The translations under genes and the position numbers were made by a program. From an uncultured Bacteroidota bacterium (GTDB taxonomy: Bacteria; Bacteroidota; Bacteroidia; Flavobacteriales; Flavobacteriaceae), in the NCBI GenBank assembly GCA_902510475.1, contig CABXCC010000003.1, positions 1 through 64,000 of the forward strand: a stretch of 64,000 nt of DNA, in the 5' to 3' direction. Numbering within the stretch: the stretch's first letter is position 1; every line of letters begins with the position of its first letter. The notes beneath the pieces are model-generated. The model saw only the letters and a program-made list of their open reading frames with translations. It made no database searches and was not told where the DNA came from. Positions 1 through 7,806 of the stretch are shown here, piece by piece.

Positions 1-1218
1 CATGTAAATCCAAACTTACTTTTTCTTGGAACTGAATATGGTGTATATATTAGTTTAAACCAAGGTGAAAAATGGCATAAGTTTTCTAATGGTCTTCCAA
101 CAATTCCTGTTAGAGATATGGCAATTCAAAAAAGAGAAAATGACCTTGTCTTAGCAACTTTTGGTAGAAGTTTTTATATTCTTGACGACTATAGTGCCTT
201 GAGAGATTTAAGTGAGGAGACTTTGAGTAAAGAAGGTGTGATTTTTAAGCCAAGAAAAGCACTTCAGTTTAATCAAATTCCTGGCGGAACGAGTAGTGAT
301 GGTGGTCAAACATATTATGCAAAAAACCCTCAGTATGGTGCTAGTATTACATATTTTGTAAAAGATGCTCCTTCATCAATGAAATCAGAAAGGAAAAAAT
401 CCGAAAAGTCTAAAAAAGATGGAGATATTCCTTTTCCTGGCTGGGAGGCATTAGATAAAGAAAATTCTGAACAAAAAAACCAGGTTATTCTTGTTGTAAA
501 AGATAATGCTGGGGAAATTGTTACTAAAATTTCTGGCCCCCTTAAAAAGGGTATGTCAAGAGTAAACTGGAATTTAACAAGTTCAATTCCTACAACCATA
601 AATGCCTCATCTAGAAGTTGGAGGGGTTATGGTGGAATTACTAGACAGGTAGATCCTGGAACTTATGATTTGTTTTTAAATAAAAGAGTTAATGGGCTGG
701 TAACGGAAATTGCTGGGCCTGTTGAATTAGAAGTTGAAAAAATAAGATCTGGAACTTTAACCAACCCTATGAAAGCTGAACATGATCAATATTATAAAAA
801 TCTTGCAGATTTTTCATCGGTAGTGAATTCATATCAACATAAGTTTGAAAAAGCAAATACAAGGGTTTCAACCTACCAAAGAATGCTTATGCAAATAACA
901 ACCAATATTCCTGAAGCTAGCAAATCTTTATATGAGCTAACAGAAACTATGAATATGCTTGAAAGAAAGGTTGGAGGAAGTGAAGCTAAAGCAGAAGTTG
1001 GGGAGAAAGACTTTTTAACAATTAGTGATAGGCTTTGGGCTGCGAGAGGCGGCTGGTATCCTAATTCATATGGGCCAACGCAGCTGCACATGAAAAGTTT
1101 TGATATTGCAAAAGAAATGTTCAACAGGGTAAAGCCTGAAATGGACGCCTACTTTGAGAAAGTCAAAGAAGTAGGAAAAATCTTGGAGGAGGCCGGTGCT
1201 CCAATTGTGCTGGACTAA
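1..1218 (+). CDS. VPS10/sortilin-like BNR-repeat protein, C-terminal part
   Basis: The frame is open from base 1, so this is the 3' part of a longer gene (405 codons visible). The ORF track's ATG at 118 is internal. The first residues carry a BNR/Asp-box-like repeat (LNQGEKW), then RSFYILDDY and a long C-terminal region containing SGPLKKGMSRVNWNL, an order I associate with the large secreted proteins annotated as glycosyl hydrolase or sortilin-like beta-propeller in Flavobacteria. Such proteins usually exceed 1000 residues, so over half is probably outside the window. The substrate is unknown and glycosidase activity is doubtful. A strong terminator follows the stop, so it ends its transcript. 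The family assignment is from recall of the C-terminal pattern. Confidence 0.7.
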   Translation, partial: HVNPNLLFLGTEYGVYISLNQGEKWHKFSNGLPTIPVRDMAIQKRENDLVLATFGRSFYILDDYSALRDLSEETLSKEGVIFKPRKALQFNQIPGGTSSDGGQTYYAKNPQYGASITYFVKDAPSSMKSERKKSEKSKKDGDIPFPGWEALDKENSEQKNQVILVVKDNAGEIVTKISGPLKKGMSRVNWNLTSSIPTTINASSRSWRGYGGITRQVDPGTYDLFLNKRVNGLVTEIAGPVELEVEKIRSGTLTNPMKAEHDQYYKNLADFSSVVNSYQHKFEKANTRVSTYQRMLMQITTNIPEASKSLYELTETMNMLERKVGGSEAKAEVGEKDFLTISDRLWAARGGWYPNSYGPTQLHMKSFDIAKEMFNRVKPEMDAYFEKVKEVGKILEEAGAPIVLD

Positions 1219-1237
1219 ATCAAGTTTTAGTTAATAG

Positions 1238-1275
1238 AAAACCCCCAGCTTTAATCAGGCTGGGGGTTTTTGTTT
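1238..1275 (+). terminator. Rho-independent terminator
   Basis: A perfect 8-bp GC-rich stem (CCCCCAGC / GCTGGGGG) with a 9-base loop is flanked by AAAA upstream and a T-run downstream. It lies 20 bases after the sortilin-like gene and separates it from the M1 peptidase gene. Confidence 0.9.
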
Positions 1276-1301
1276 TTATAGACTTTAGTTTTGTAAATTT
1301 G
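1269..1301 (+). promoter_or_regulatory. Bacteroidota-type promoter for the M1 peptidase gene
   Basis: TTTG at 1269-1272, a 21-base spacer, then TAAATTTG at 1294-1301 fit the Bacteroidota sigma-factor consensus (TTG, 17-23 bases, TAnnTTTG). A second overlapping -7 match, TAGTTTTG, starts at 1286 but its spacing is too short. Transcription would start near 1306, leaving a leader of about 35 bases. Confidence 0.5.
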
Positions 1302-1343
1302 CCAACCATTATTGCTTCATTTTAGCTAAAAAACTTTAAAAAA

Positions 1344-3329
1344 ATGAAAAAAACACTTTTACTAACAGTAGCCTTTTTAATCTCCTTCGCTGAAGGAAAC
1401 TCTCAAAAACCAAAGGAATCAACATATGATTATGTTAAGGCTTTTAAAACATCATTCTATAACTCCCCTTCAACCGAAACAAGGTCTGCTAGTGGTAAGC
1501 CCGGAAGTAGCTATTGGCAAAACCGTGCTGATTATAATATAAATGTTGAGCTTGACACCCTTTCGGATATAGTAATGGGAAAAGAAATTATTAGGTATAC
1601 TAACAACAGCCCTGACGAATTAGATTTTTTGTGGCTACAGATGGATCAAAATATTTTTAAAGAAGACTCAAGGGGAAATGCTATTATTCCTTTGAATGGA
1701 AGCAGAAACGGATCAAGAGGTCAAAAAATTGATGGTGGTTTTAAAATCTCTGCTGTTCAATTTATCCCGGAAAGAGGAAGTAAAAATCGTACAATAATTG
1801 ATTTGAAACATGAAATTTATGATACACGGATGAAGGTTGTTTTGCCCGAACCATTAAAGGCAAATGGGGGTAAGCTCTCATTAAAAATTGATTTTTCATT
1901 TATTTCCCCTGATTATGGTTCCGACAGAATGGGAATCCTTAGAACAGAAAACGGAAAAGTATATACTGTAGCACAATGGTATCCAAGAATGTGTGTTTAT
2001 GACGATTTAAGGGGGTGGAATATTTTACCCTATACGGGTCAAGGCGAGTTCTATCTAGAATATGGTGATTTCAATGTTAATATAACTGCACCATCAGACC
2101 ATATTGTTGTTTGCTCTGGAGAGTTGTTAAACCCTCTTGAGACCTATACTTTAGATCAGCTTGACCGGTGGGCAAAAGCGGAAGCAAGTGACGAAACGGT
2201 AATGATTAGGGCAGCTGAAGAAATTAATGATTCTAGCACAAGACCAATTGGAAGAGAAATGATAACCTGGAAGTTTAGAATTGAGAATGCTAGAGATGTT
2301 GCTTGGGCATCATCGTCAGCTTTCATCATTGATGCTGCTAGAATTAATTTGCCCAGTGGGAAGAAATCAATGGCTATTTCTGCATATCCAATAGAAAGTT
2401 CTGGTGGGAATGCTTGGGAAAGATCAACAGAATATACCAAAGCATCTGTAGAACATTATTCAGAAAGATGGTTTGAATACCCTTACCCAACAGCTATTAA
2501 TGTTGCTGGAAATGTCAAGGGGATGGAATATCCTGGCGTGTCGTTTTGCAGTCATGAATCAAAAGCTGGTAGCCTTTGGGGAGTAACAGATCATGAATTT
2601 GGTCACAATTGGTTTCCTATGATTGTTGGGTCAAATGAAAGGCTATATGGGTGGATGGACGAAGGTTTTAACTCTTTTATTAATGACATATGCACGGAAG
2701 AATTTAATGAAGGCGAGTATTATCCTGGCAAACCAAATCAACACATGATGGTCTTTAGTTATGGTTTTTACTCTGATAAAGTTGAGCCAACAATAACAGC
2801 TCCTGACAACTTGATTGAAGACCATATGGGCTTACAATACAGAAAAACTGCAATGGTTTTGTGGTTGTTGAGAGATAATGTTTTAGGGGCTAAAAGATTT
2901 GATGACGCTTTTAAAGAATATATTTATAGATGGGCTTATAAGCATCCTGCGCCTGACGATTTTTTTAGAACCATAGAAGATGTTTCCGGAGAAGATTTAG
3001 GTTGGTTCTGGAGGTCATGGGTGCTAAACAACTGGAGTCTAGATCAAGCAATAACCGGAGTGGGCTATGTAAATGATAACCCGTCTGAGGGGGTTTTAAT
3101 TACCATAAAAAACATGAGAGAAATTCCAATGCCTGTGACTTTAGAAATGACAACAGAAAGTGGCAAAAAAATTAGAAAAGAATTGCCTGTGGAAATTTGG
3201 AAAAAAAACACGTCCTGGAAGTTCTTGGTCAATACAACTGAGGCCTTAACAAAAGTAATGATCGATCCAGATTTTGAGTATCCTGACATAGATGCAAAAA
3301 ATAACTATTGGTATCCTAGCTCTGAATAA
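1344..3329 (+). CDS. Secreted M1-family metallopeptidase (gluzincin)
   Basis: The zinc site is HEFGHNW near residue 417 with the third ligand in WMDEGF near residue 440, which is exactly the HExxH-18-E spacing of M1 aminopeptidases. The usual GxMEN substrate motif is replaced by GMEYP around residue 393, as in a branch of bacterial M1-like proteins. Residues 1-20 form a signal peptide ending near NSQ, so the enzyme acts in the periplasm or outside. At 661 residues it is shorter than the 850-900 of PepN and lacks the C-terminal helical domain. It probably trims peptides for nutrition. A paralogue lies at 22912. It stands alone, with a terminator upstream and a convergent DoxX gene directly after its stop. 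Confidence 0.88.
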   Translation: MKKTLLLTVAFLISFAEGNSQKPKESTYDYVKAFKTSFYNSPSTETRSASGKPGSSYWQNRADYNINVELDTLSDIVMGKEIIRYTNNSPDELDFLWLQMDQNIFKEDSRGNAIIPLNGSRNGSRGQKIDGGFKISAVQFIPERGSKNRTIIDLKHEIYDTRMKVVLPEPLKANGGKLSLKIDFSFISPDYGSDRMGILRTENGKVYTVAQWYPRMCVYDDLRGWNILPYTGQGEFYLEYGDFNVNITAPSDHIVVCSGELLNPLETYTLDQLDRWAKAEASDETVMIRAAEEINDSSTRPIGREMITWKFRIENARDVAWASSSAFIIDAARINLPSGKKSMAISAYPIESSGGNAWERSTEYTKASVEHYSERWFEYPYPTAINVAGNVKGMEYPGVSFCSHESKAGSLWGVTDHEFGHNWFPMIVGSNERLYGWMDEGFNSFINDICTEEFNEGEYYPGKPNQHMMVFSYGFYSDKVEPTITAPDNLIEDHMGLQYRKTAMVLWLLRDNVLGAKRFDDAFKEYIYRWAYKHPAPDDFFRTIEDVSGEDLGWFWRSWVLNNWSLDQAITGVGYVNDNPSEGVLITIKNMREIPMPVTLEMTTESGKKIRKELPVEIWKKNTSWKFLVNTTEALTKVMIDPDFEYPDIDAKNNYWYPSSE

Positions 3330-3773
3330 TTATGTCGTAGCAAAATAAATGATTGTAGGAATAAAAACTGCAGAAGAAAAATAAGCCATCCATTTAGGGT
3401 GGTTTTCTTTTGAATGCCAATAAGCCAAAATAATCAAGGGGATTTGAAAAGGCATCCTAACTAGAGCTTGTGTTTTACTAATCCCCATGAGGTCTTGAGC
3501 TGCCTCAGAAATATATAAATATATGTTTGCAGGGAACACAATAATTAAAAGAAAGATAAGCGTATATGCCCCAAACTTTCTTGTTTTATTAAAAAGTAGA
3601 AAAAAGCCGCCCAGAACCTCTAACAAACCTGTGAAATAAACTGCAAATAGTTTATAAGGAATTTGTGGTGGTGTTATGTTTAAAAAATACTGAGGTGATG
3701 TGAAGTGTTTAATTCCAATATAAACATACATACCGCTCAACACAAAAATTGAAATCCTTTTAAATAAAGACAT
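3330..3773 (-). CDS. DoxX-like family membrane protein
   Basis: A 147-residue protein with four predicted membrane segments. The start (GMYVYIGIKHFTSPQYF) and the middle (YFTGLLEVLGGFFLLF) match the DoxX/SURF4-like fold, where a conserved glycine-rich second helix is typical. The family has no firm role; some members are linked to redox or thiosulfate chemistry, but nothing here supports one. It abuts the stop of the convergent M1 peptidase gene with no spacer. The next minus-strand gene upstream encodes a HupE-like membrane protein 45 bases away, so the two may share a transcript. Confidence 0.72.
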   Translation of the reverse strand: MSLFKRISIFVLSGMYVYIGIKHFTSPQYFLNITPPQIPYKLFAVYFTGLLEVLGGFFLLFNKTRKFGAYTLIFLLIIVFPANIYLYISEAAQDLMGISKTQALVRMPFQIPLIILAYWHSKENHPKWMAYFSSAVFIPTIIYFATT

Positions 3774-3818
3774 GGGTCTAAATTTAATAAAACAAACAGG
3801 TTTTACTATAGCTTTAGC

Positions 3819-4565
3819 TTAAAAAACTCTTTCAATGAACCAAAATAAGCCTACAGCTGCAATTATTAGTGAGGCAGGAATTTTAATTTCGTTGCTATAC
3901 CAGTCTTTCTTTAATATTATCCTAATTAAAACGAATGCAATAAGCAAAACAGCTAATTGTCCAAATTCTACCCCCAAATTAAATGCTAACAACAATGAAA
4001 TAAAATTGTCTTTTGGGAGCCCATACTGAGTCAAGAGTGCTGCAAAACCTAAACCGTGTAATAAACCAAAGGCAAAAACAACCCAGTATCTCGACTTACT
4101 TGTTTCTTTATATAAACAGTTTTCGACAGCTACCCAAACAATTGATAGTGCAATTATGGCTTCAACGATATCCCCCCTAAGCTGAACTAATCCTTGTGCT
4201 GCAAGAACTAAAGTAATGCTGTGCGCAACTGTGAAGGCTGTTACTTGCCAAAGCAATGAACGAAAAGTAATACATGAAAAAAACAGCCCTAATACAAAAA
4301 GAATATGATCAATGCCTTCTGGAATAATATGCTCAAAACCTGCCTTTACAAAAATGTAAAACTTTTTATAAAATGGCATTGCTGCCAAACGACGGGCTCT
4401 TTGTCTTTTTAAGGCCGCACCATACTCTGCTGCAATTTGTTCGTTTTCGAAATTCATTTGTCCTCGCTCTATTTCAGCAATGACAAAATCTTCTGGATTA
4501 TGAGAATATAAACTTGAGCTTACCAAGAAAAGGGTAAAAAATAAAATAGCTCTGATAAAACTCAT
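3819..4565 (-). CDS. HupE/UreJ-type membrane protein
   Basis: A 248-residue protein with an N-terminal signal-like segment (to about residue 21), a charged stretch, then about six membrane helices. The motif EGIDHILFVLGLFF followed by FTVAHSITL and GLLHGLGFA is characteristic of HupE/UreJ proteins, whose conserved histidines are thought to help nickel or cobalt movement. No hydrogenase or urease genes are visible, so the classic accessory role does not apply. Many Flavobacteria carry such orphan copies. Its partner genes are DoxX-like downstream and an M3 peptidase upstream on the same strand, at about 40-base spacing. Metal transport is an inference from the family. Confidence 0.78.
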   Translation of the reverse strand: MSFIRAILFFTLFLVSSSLYSHNPEDFVIAEIERGQMNFENEQIAAEYGAALKRQRARRLAAMPFYKKFYIFVKAGFEHIIPEGIDHILFVLGLFFSCITFRSLLWQVTAFTVAHSITLVLAAQGLVQLRGDIVEAIIALSIVWVAVENCLYKETSKSRYWVVFAFGLLHGLGFAALLTQYGLPKDNFISLLLAFNLGVEFGQLAVLLIAFVLIRIILKKDWYSNEIKIPASLIIAAVGLFWFIERVF

Positions 4566-4606
4566 AAAGATTAAAGGAATATTTCTATTAGGTTCTTTTA
4601 AATTTA

Positions 4607-6754
4607 TTATTCTGAACCGTCTAAACCTCTAACTTTTAAAAGAGGTCCAATATCTGCTTTTCTTCCTCTAAATTGAACAAACAAATCCATTGCTTCTTCT
4701 GTTGATCCTTTTGAATATATTGTAGCTCTAAGTTTTGAAGAAAGATTTGGGTCAAAAACATCTCCTGCCTCTTTGAAAGCTTCAAAGGCATCAGAATCAA
4801 GTACCGCAGCATGAACATAGCTGTAATAGCCTGAAGAGTATCCTCCTGAAAAAATATGAGCAAAATAAGTAGTTCGGTATCTTGGTGCAATTTCATCAAT
4901 TAAGCCAACTTTTTTCATAGATTCAGATTCAAATGTATTTGCATCTTTCAGGTCATCTTGTGCAGAAATTGTATGCCAATCCATATCTAGTAGGGAGGCT
5001 GCTAAATATTCTGTGTTAATAAAGCCTTGGTTAAACTTAGATGCATTTAATAATTTTTCGATTAAATCATCTGGGATAGGCTCTCCTGTTTCATAGTGAG
5101 TAGCAAAAGATTTTAAAACTTCGGGTTCACTTGCCCAATGCTCAAGCAACTGCGACGGAAGTTCAATAAAATCTCTCGGCCCAGATGTTCCTGCCATACT
5201 TCCGTAAGTAACATCCGTAAGGGTTCCGTGCATAGCGTGGCCAAATTCATGAAAAAGAGTAACCACATTATCAAAGCTTAGCAGTGCTGGGTTGTCGCCT
5301 ACTGGTGCTGGAAAATTACATACGTTTACAACTATTGGGCGCTGTCTTCCATCAAGGTTTGACTGACCTTTAAAACTGCTCATCCAAGCTCCTCCACGTT
5401 TATTTGAGCGGGTAAAATAATCCCCAATGAAAACTCCTAGATGGCTGCCGTCTTTATCTGTTACTTTCCAAACTCTTGCGTCTGGATGATATAGATCAAT
5501 ATCAAATAGTTCAGTGAAATTTAGTCCCCATAATTTATTTGTAGTGCTAAAGACACCCTTTATAACATTATCTAAGGAAAGGTACGGTTTGATTGCAGAT
5601 TCATCAAGATTATATTTTTCTTTACGTACTTTTTCAGAATAGTGCCACCAGTCCCATGCTGCAATTTTAAAGTTTTGGCCTTCGGCATCAGCAACATCTT
5701 GCATGTCTGCAACCTCCACTTTAGCCCTTTTTACAGCTGGCTTCCACAACTTAGTTAAAAGATCATAAACCTCCTCTGGGGTTTTAAGCATGTTGTCGTC
5801 TAATACAAAGTGAGCATGGGTTTTATATCCCATTATTTGTGCTCTTTCAGCCCTTAGCTTTGCAATTTGTGCAGCAATTTCTTTGTTGTCTGTTTTGTTA
5901 TTATTATCTCCGCGCATTACATAAGATTTGTAAAGTTTTTCTCTTAAGTCTCGGCGTGTAGATTCGGTTAAAAATGGATACATACTACTTCTGTGGGGGG
6001 TGAATACATATTTGTCTTTATACCTTTCCTTTTCTTCCTCTGTTTCTGCTTTCTCCATTTTTTGAGATGCAGCGTCTAATGCTGCTGCAATTACTCCTTC
6101 TGATAACCCATCCAAATCTGACAGGTTAAGAATTAGTTCAAATCCGTTAGTCTCAGCCAAAAGGTTCTGGCCAAAAGATGTTGAGAGTCCTGAAATATTG
6201 GAGTTAATTTCTGTGATTTGCTTTTTTTGTTCTTCACTCATTAATGCCCCACTTCTAACAAACTGCTTTCTTGTATCCTCTAATAATTTTCGCTGTTCAC
6301 TTGTGAGATCAAGAGATTCTTTTTCTTGCCACACAGCCTCAACACGATTAAACAATCCTTCATTTAACGAGATTTTATCGTAATGTGCAGAGAGCATTGG
6401 GCTTAGCTCTCTTTGTAACTCCTGAAGCTTAGGATTGGTATTAGAGCTTGCTAAATTAGAAAACACGCGAGCTACTTTTGTAAGAAGCTTACCTGTTCTT
6501 TCAAGCTGTTCGATTGTATTGGCAAAAGTTGGTGCTTCTGGGCTGTTCACAATTACATCAATTTCAGATAAATTTTCTTCCATTCCTTTTTGATAGGCCG
6601 GCATATAATGCTCATCTTTTATGTCCATAAACGGGGGAACTTCATAAGGCGTGTTCCATTCTTGGAAAAATGGATTAATGTTTGGGTCCATGTTAGATTG
6701 TTGTTGGCAGCCGACTATAAGTAATAGTGCTGAAATTAAAAATAGTTTTCTCAT
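4607..6754 (-). CDS. M3-family oligopeptidase (Dcp-like peptidyl-dipeptidase), lipoprotein
   Basis: The metal site FHEFGHAMHG lies near residue 501, and the N-terminal helical region plus the C-terminal GGYSSGYYSY stretch fit the thimet-oligopeptidase/Dcp family, which cleaves short peptides. The ORF track starts at 6862, but that start lies inside the tRNA gene and crosses a terminator. The ATG at 6754 gives MRKLFLISALLLIVGC, a clean lipoprotein signal with lipobox LIVGC, and a 715-residue protein of normal length. It is therefore probably anchored to a membrane on the periplasmic side and digests imported peptides, complementing the M1 enzymes in this window. Confidence 0.9.
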   Translation of the reverse strand: MRKLFLISALLLIVGCQQQSNMDPNINPFFQEWNTPYEVPPFMDIKDEHYMPAYQKGMEENLSEIDVIVNSPEAPTFANTIEQLERTGKLLTKVARVFSNLASSNTNPKLQELQRELSPMLSAHYDKISLNEGLFNRVEAVWQEKESLDLTSEQRKLLEDTRKQFVRSGALMSEEQKKQITEINSNISGLSTSFGQNLLAETNGFELILNLSDLDGLSEGVIAAALDAASQKMEKAETEEEKERYKDKYVFTPHRSSMYPFLTESTRRDLREKLYKSYVMRGDNNNKTDNKEIAAQIAKLRAERAQIMGYKTHAHFVLDDNMLKTPEEVYDLLTKLWKPAVKRAKVEVADMQDVADAEGQNFKIAAWDWWHYSEKVRKEKYNLDESAIKPYLSLDNVIKGVFSTTNKLWGLNFTELFDIDLYHPDARVWKVTDKDGSHLGVFIGDYFTRSNKRGGAWMSSFKGQSNLDGRQRPIVVNVCNFPAPVGDNPALLSFDNVVTLFHEFGHAMHGTLTDVTYGSMAGTSGPRDFIELPSQLLEHWASEPEVLKSFATHYETGEPIPDDLIEKLLNASKFNQGFINTEYLAASLLDMDWHTISAQDDLKDANTFESESMKKVGLIDEIAPRYRTTYFAHIFSGGYSSGYYSYVHAAVLDSDAFEAFKEAGDVFDPNLSSKLRATIYSKGSTEEAMDLFVQFRGRKADIGPLLKVRGLDGSE

Positions 6755-6821
6755 TTTGTAGATCTTAAATTGATTGGTAAATATAGGATTTTTTAGTCTT
6801 CCTACTAAAAGAACTTTAATA

Positions 6822-6849
6822 AAAAACCCCTCTTTTATTGAGGGGTTTT
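6822..6849 (-). terminator. Terminator after tRNA(CAU)
   Basis: A 10-bp inverted repeat, AAAACCCCTC / GAGGGGTTTT, encloses a 7-base loop and ends in T-runs on both strands. On the minus strand it sits two bases after the tRNA and ahead of the M3 peptidase gene, so it uncouples the two. Confidence 0.85.
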
Positions 6850-6850
6850 G

Positions 6851-6927
6851 TGGTGGTCCCACCTGGGCTCGAACCAGGGACCAAATGATTATGAGTCATC
6901 TACTCTAACCAACTGAGCTATAGGACC
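6851..6927 (-). tRNA. tRNA with CAU anticodon (Met or Ile2)
   Basis: The minus strand folds into a full cloverleaf: acceptor GGTCCTA / TGGGACC, D arm with AGCTCAGTTGGTTAGAG, anticodon loop CTCATAA (CAU), T arm with GGTTCGAGCC, discriminator A and an encoded CCA. The anticodon stem and variable region (GACTCATAATC, TTGGTC) resemble tRNA-Ile2, whose CAU is modified to lysidine by TilS, but an elongator tRNA-Met cannot be excluded by eye. It lacks the C1-A72 mismatch of initiator tRNA, so it is not the initiator. Confidence 0.92.
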
Positions 6928-6973
6928 AAATAGTTTGCAATATTAATGAATGTTTTGCTAATGACAAAACATC

Positions 6974-7375
6974 TTAAATGTCTTCACAAAGCTCTACTAA
7001 AACTCCCTTTGTTGTTTTTGGGTGTAAGAAAACAATCATCTTATTGTCTGCTCCTCTTTTGGGTTTTGTTGAAATAAATTCGAAGCCCAAATTTTCAAGC
7101 CTTTCTACTTCTTTTTGAATACTGTCTACATGTAGGGCAATATGATGAACGCCCTCCTTTCTTTTTTCAATAAATTTTTGAATAGGCGATTCAGGATTGT
7201 TTCCTTTTAATAACTCAATTTTTTGGTTTCCAATTTTAAAAAAAGAGGTTACAACTCCTTCAGAGGCAACCTCTTCTTTTTTGTAGGGTTTTTTTCCAAG
7301 TAATTTTTCGAAAAGATCTTCAGATTTTTTTAAGTCTGCAACAGCAATTCCAATATGTTCGATTTTGTTTATCAC
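6974..7375 (-). CDS. mce: Methylmalonyl-CoA epimerase
   Basis: A 133-residue vicinal-oxygen-chelate (glyoxalase-fold) protein. It opens IEHIGIAVADL with a metal-ligand histidine at residue 7, has GVHHIALHV in the second half, and ends LVELCED with the expected ligand glutamate near residue 128. The enzyme interconverts (R)- and (S)-methylmalonyl-CoA in the propionate/succinate branch; the mutase genes are not in the window. The start is GTG at 7375 with no ATG alternative. A TAAATTTG box ends only four bases before that GTG, so the message may have almost no leader. It is divergent from rbfA. Confidence 0.88.
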   Translation of the reverse strand: MINKIEHIGIAVADLKKSEDLFEKLLGKKPYKKEEVASEGVVTSFFKIGNQKIELLKGNNPESPIQKFIEKRKEGVHHIALHVDSIQKEVERLENLGFEFISTKPKRGADNKMIVFLHPKTTKGVLVELCEDI

Positions 7376-7379
7376 ATTA

Positions 7380-7387
7380 CAAATTTA
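7380..7387 (-). promoter_or_regulatory. -7 promoter element for mce
   Basis: TAAATTTG on the minus strand matches TAnnTTTG and ends four bases before the GTG start of mce, so transcription would begin at or next to the start codon. I see no convincing -33 TTTG. Confidence 0.4.
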
Positions 7388-7440
7388 GCTTAAATTTATT
7401 TTTATTTAGTTTAAACCGGCAAATGTCCTAATTTTACGAA

Positions 7441-7803
7441 ATGGAAACAACTAGACAAAAAAAGGTTTCAAAGCTTCTTCAAAAGGATATTGCTGAGATA
7501 TTGCAAAAAAGAATAAAAAAAGCGGGCAACTATGGGATTCTGTTGTCCGTAACAAAGGTTTCTGTTACTGTAGATTTTTCTGTAGCCAAAATATACCTGA
7601 GTATCTTCCCCTCTGAAATGTCAACTCAAATTCTAGCGGAGGTTTCAAAAATTTCAAGTAGAATAAGGCATGAAGTTGCCCAAAAAGCAAAAAAACAGCT
7701 GAGAAAGGTTCCTGAATTAATTTTTTTCTTGGATGACTCTTTAGATTATATAGAAAAGATTGAAAGCTCATTAAAAGGGCTAGATAACCCTTTGAAAAAA
7801 TAG
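7441..7803 (+). CDS. rbfA: Ribosome-binding factor A
   Basis: At 120 residues this is the normal size for RbfA, a KH-fold protein needed for late maturation of the 30S subunit and the 5' end of 16S rRNA. The N-terminus (TRQKKVSKLLQKDIAEIL) and the conserved block TKVSVTVDFSVAKIYLSIFP, followed by VPELIFFLDDSLDY, are recognisable. It starts at ATG 7441, preceded by TAATTTTA, a near -7 box only four bases away. The LolC/E-like permease gene starts three bases after its stop, so the two are probably cotranscribed, a pairing I recall from other Flavobacteria. Confidence 0.92.
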   Translation: METTRQKKVSKLLQKDIAEILQKRIKKAGNYGILLSVTKVSVTVDFSVAKIYLSIFPSEMSTQILAEVSKISSRIRHEVAQKAKKQLRKVPELIFFLDDSLDYIEKIESSLKGLDNPLKK

Positions 7804-7806
7804 TTT

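Noticed and set aside
4636-4899. Minus-strand 87-residue ORF
   Set aside because: Out-of-frame shadow inside the M3 peptidase gene with no recognisable domain.
6755-6862. ORF-track extension of the M3 peptidase N-terminus
   Set aside because: It starts inside a tRNA gene and reads through a terminator; ATG 6754 gives a textbook lipoprotein signal.
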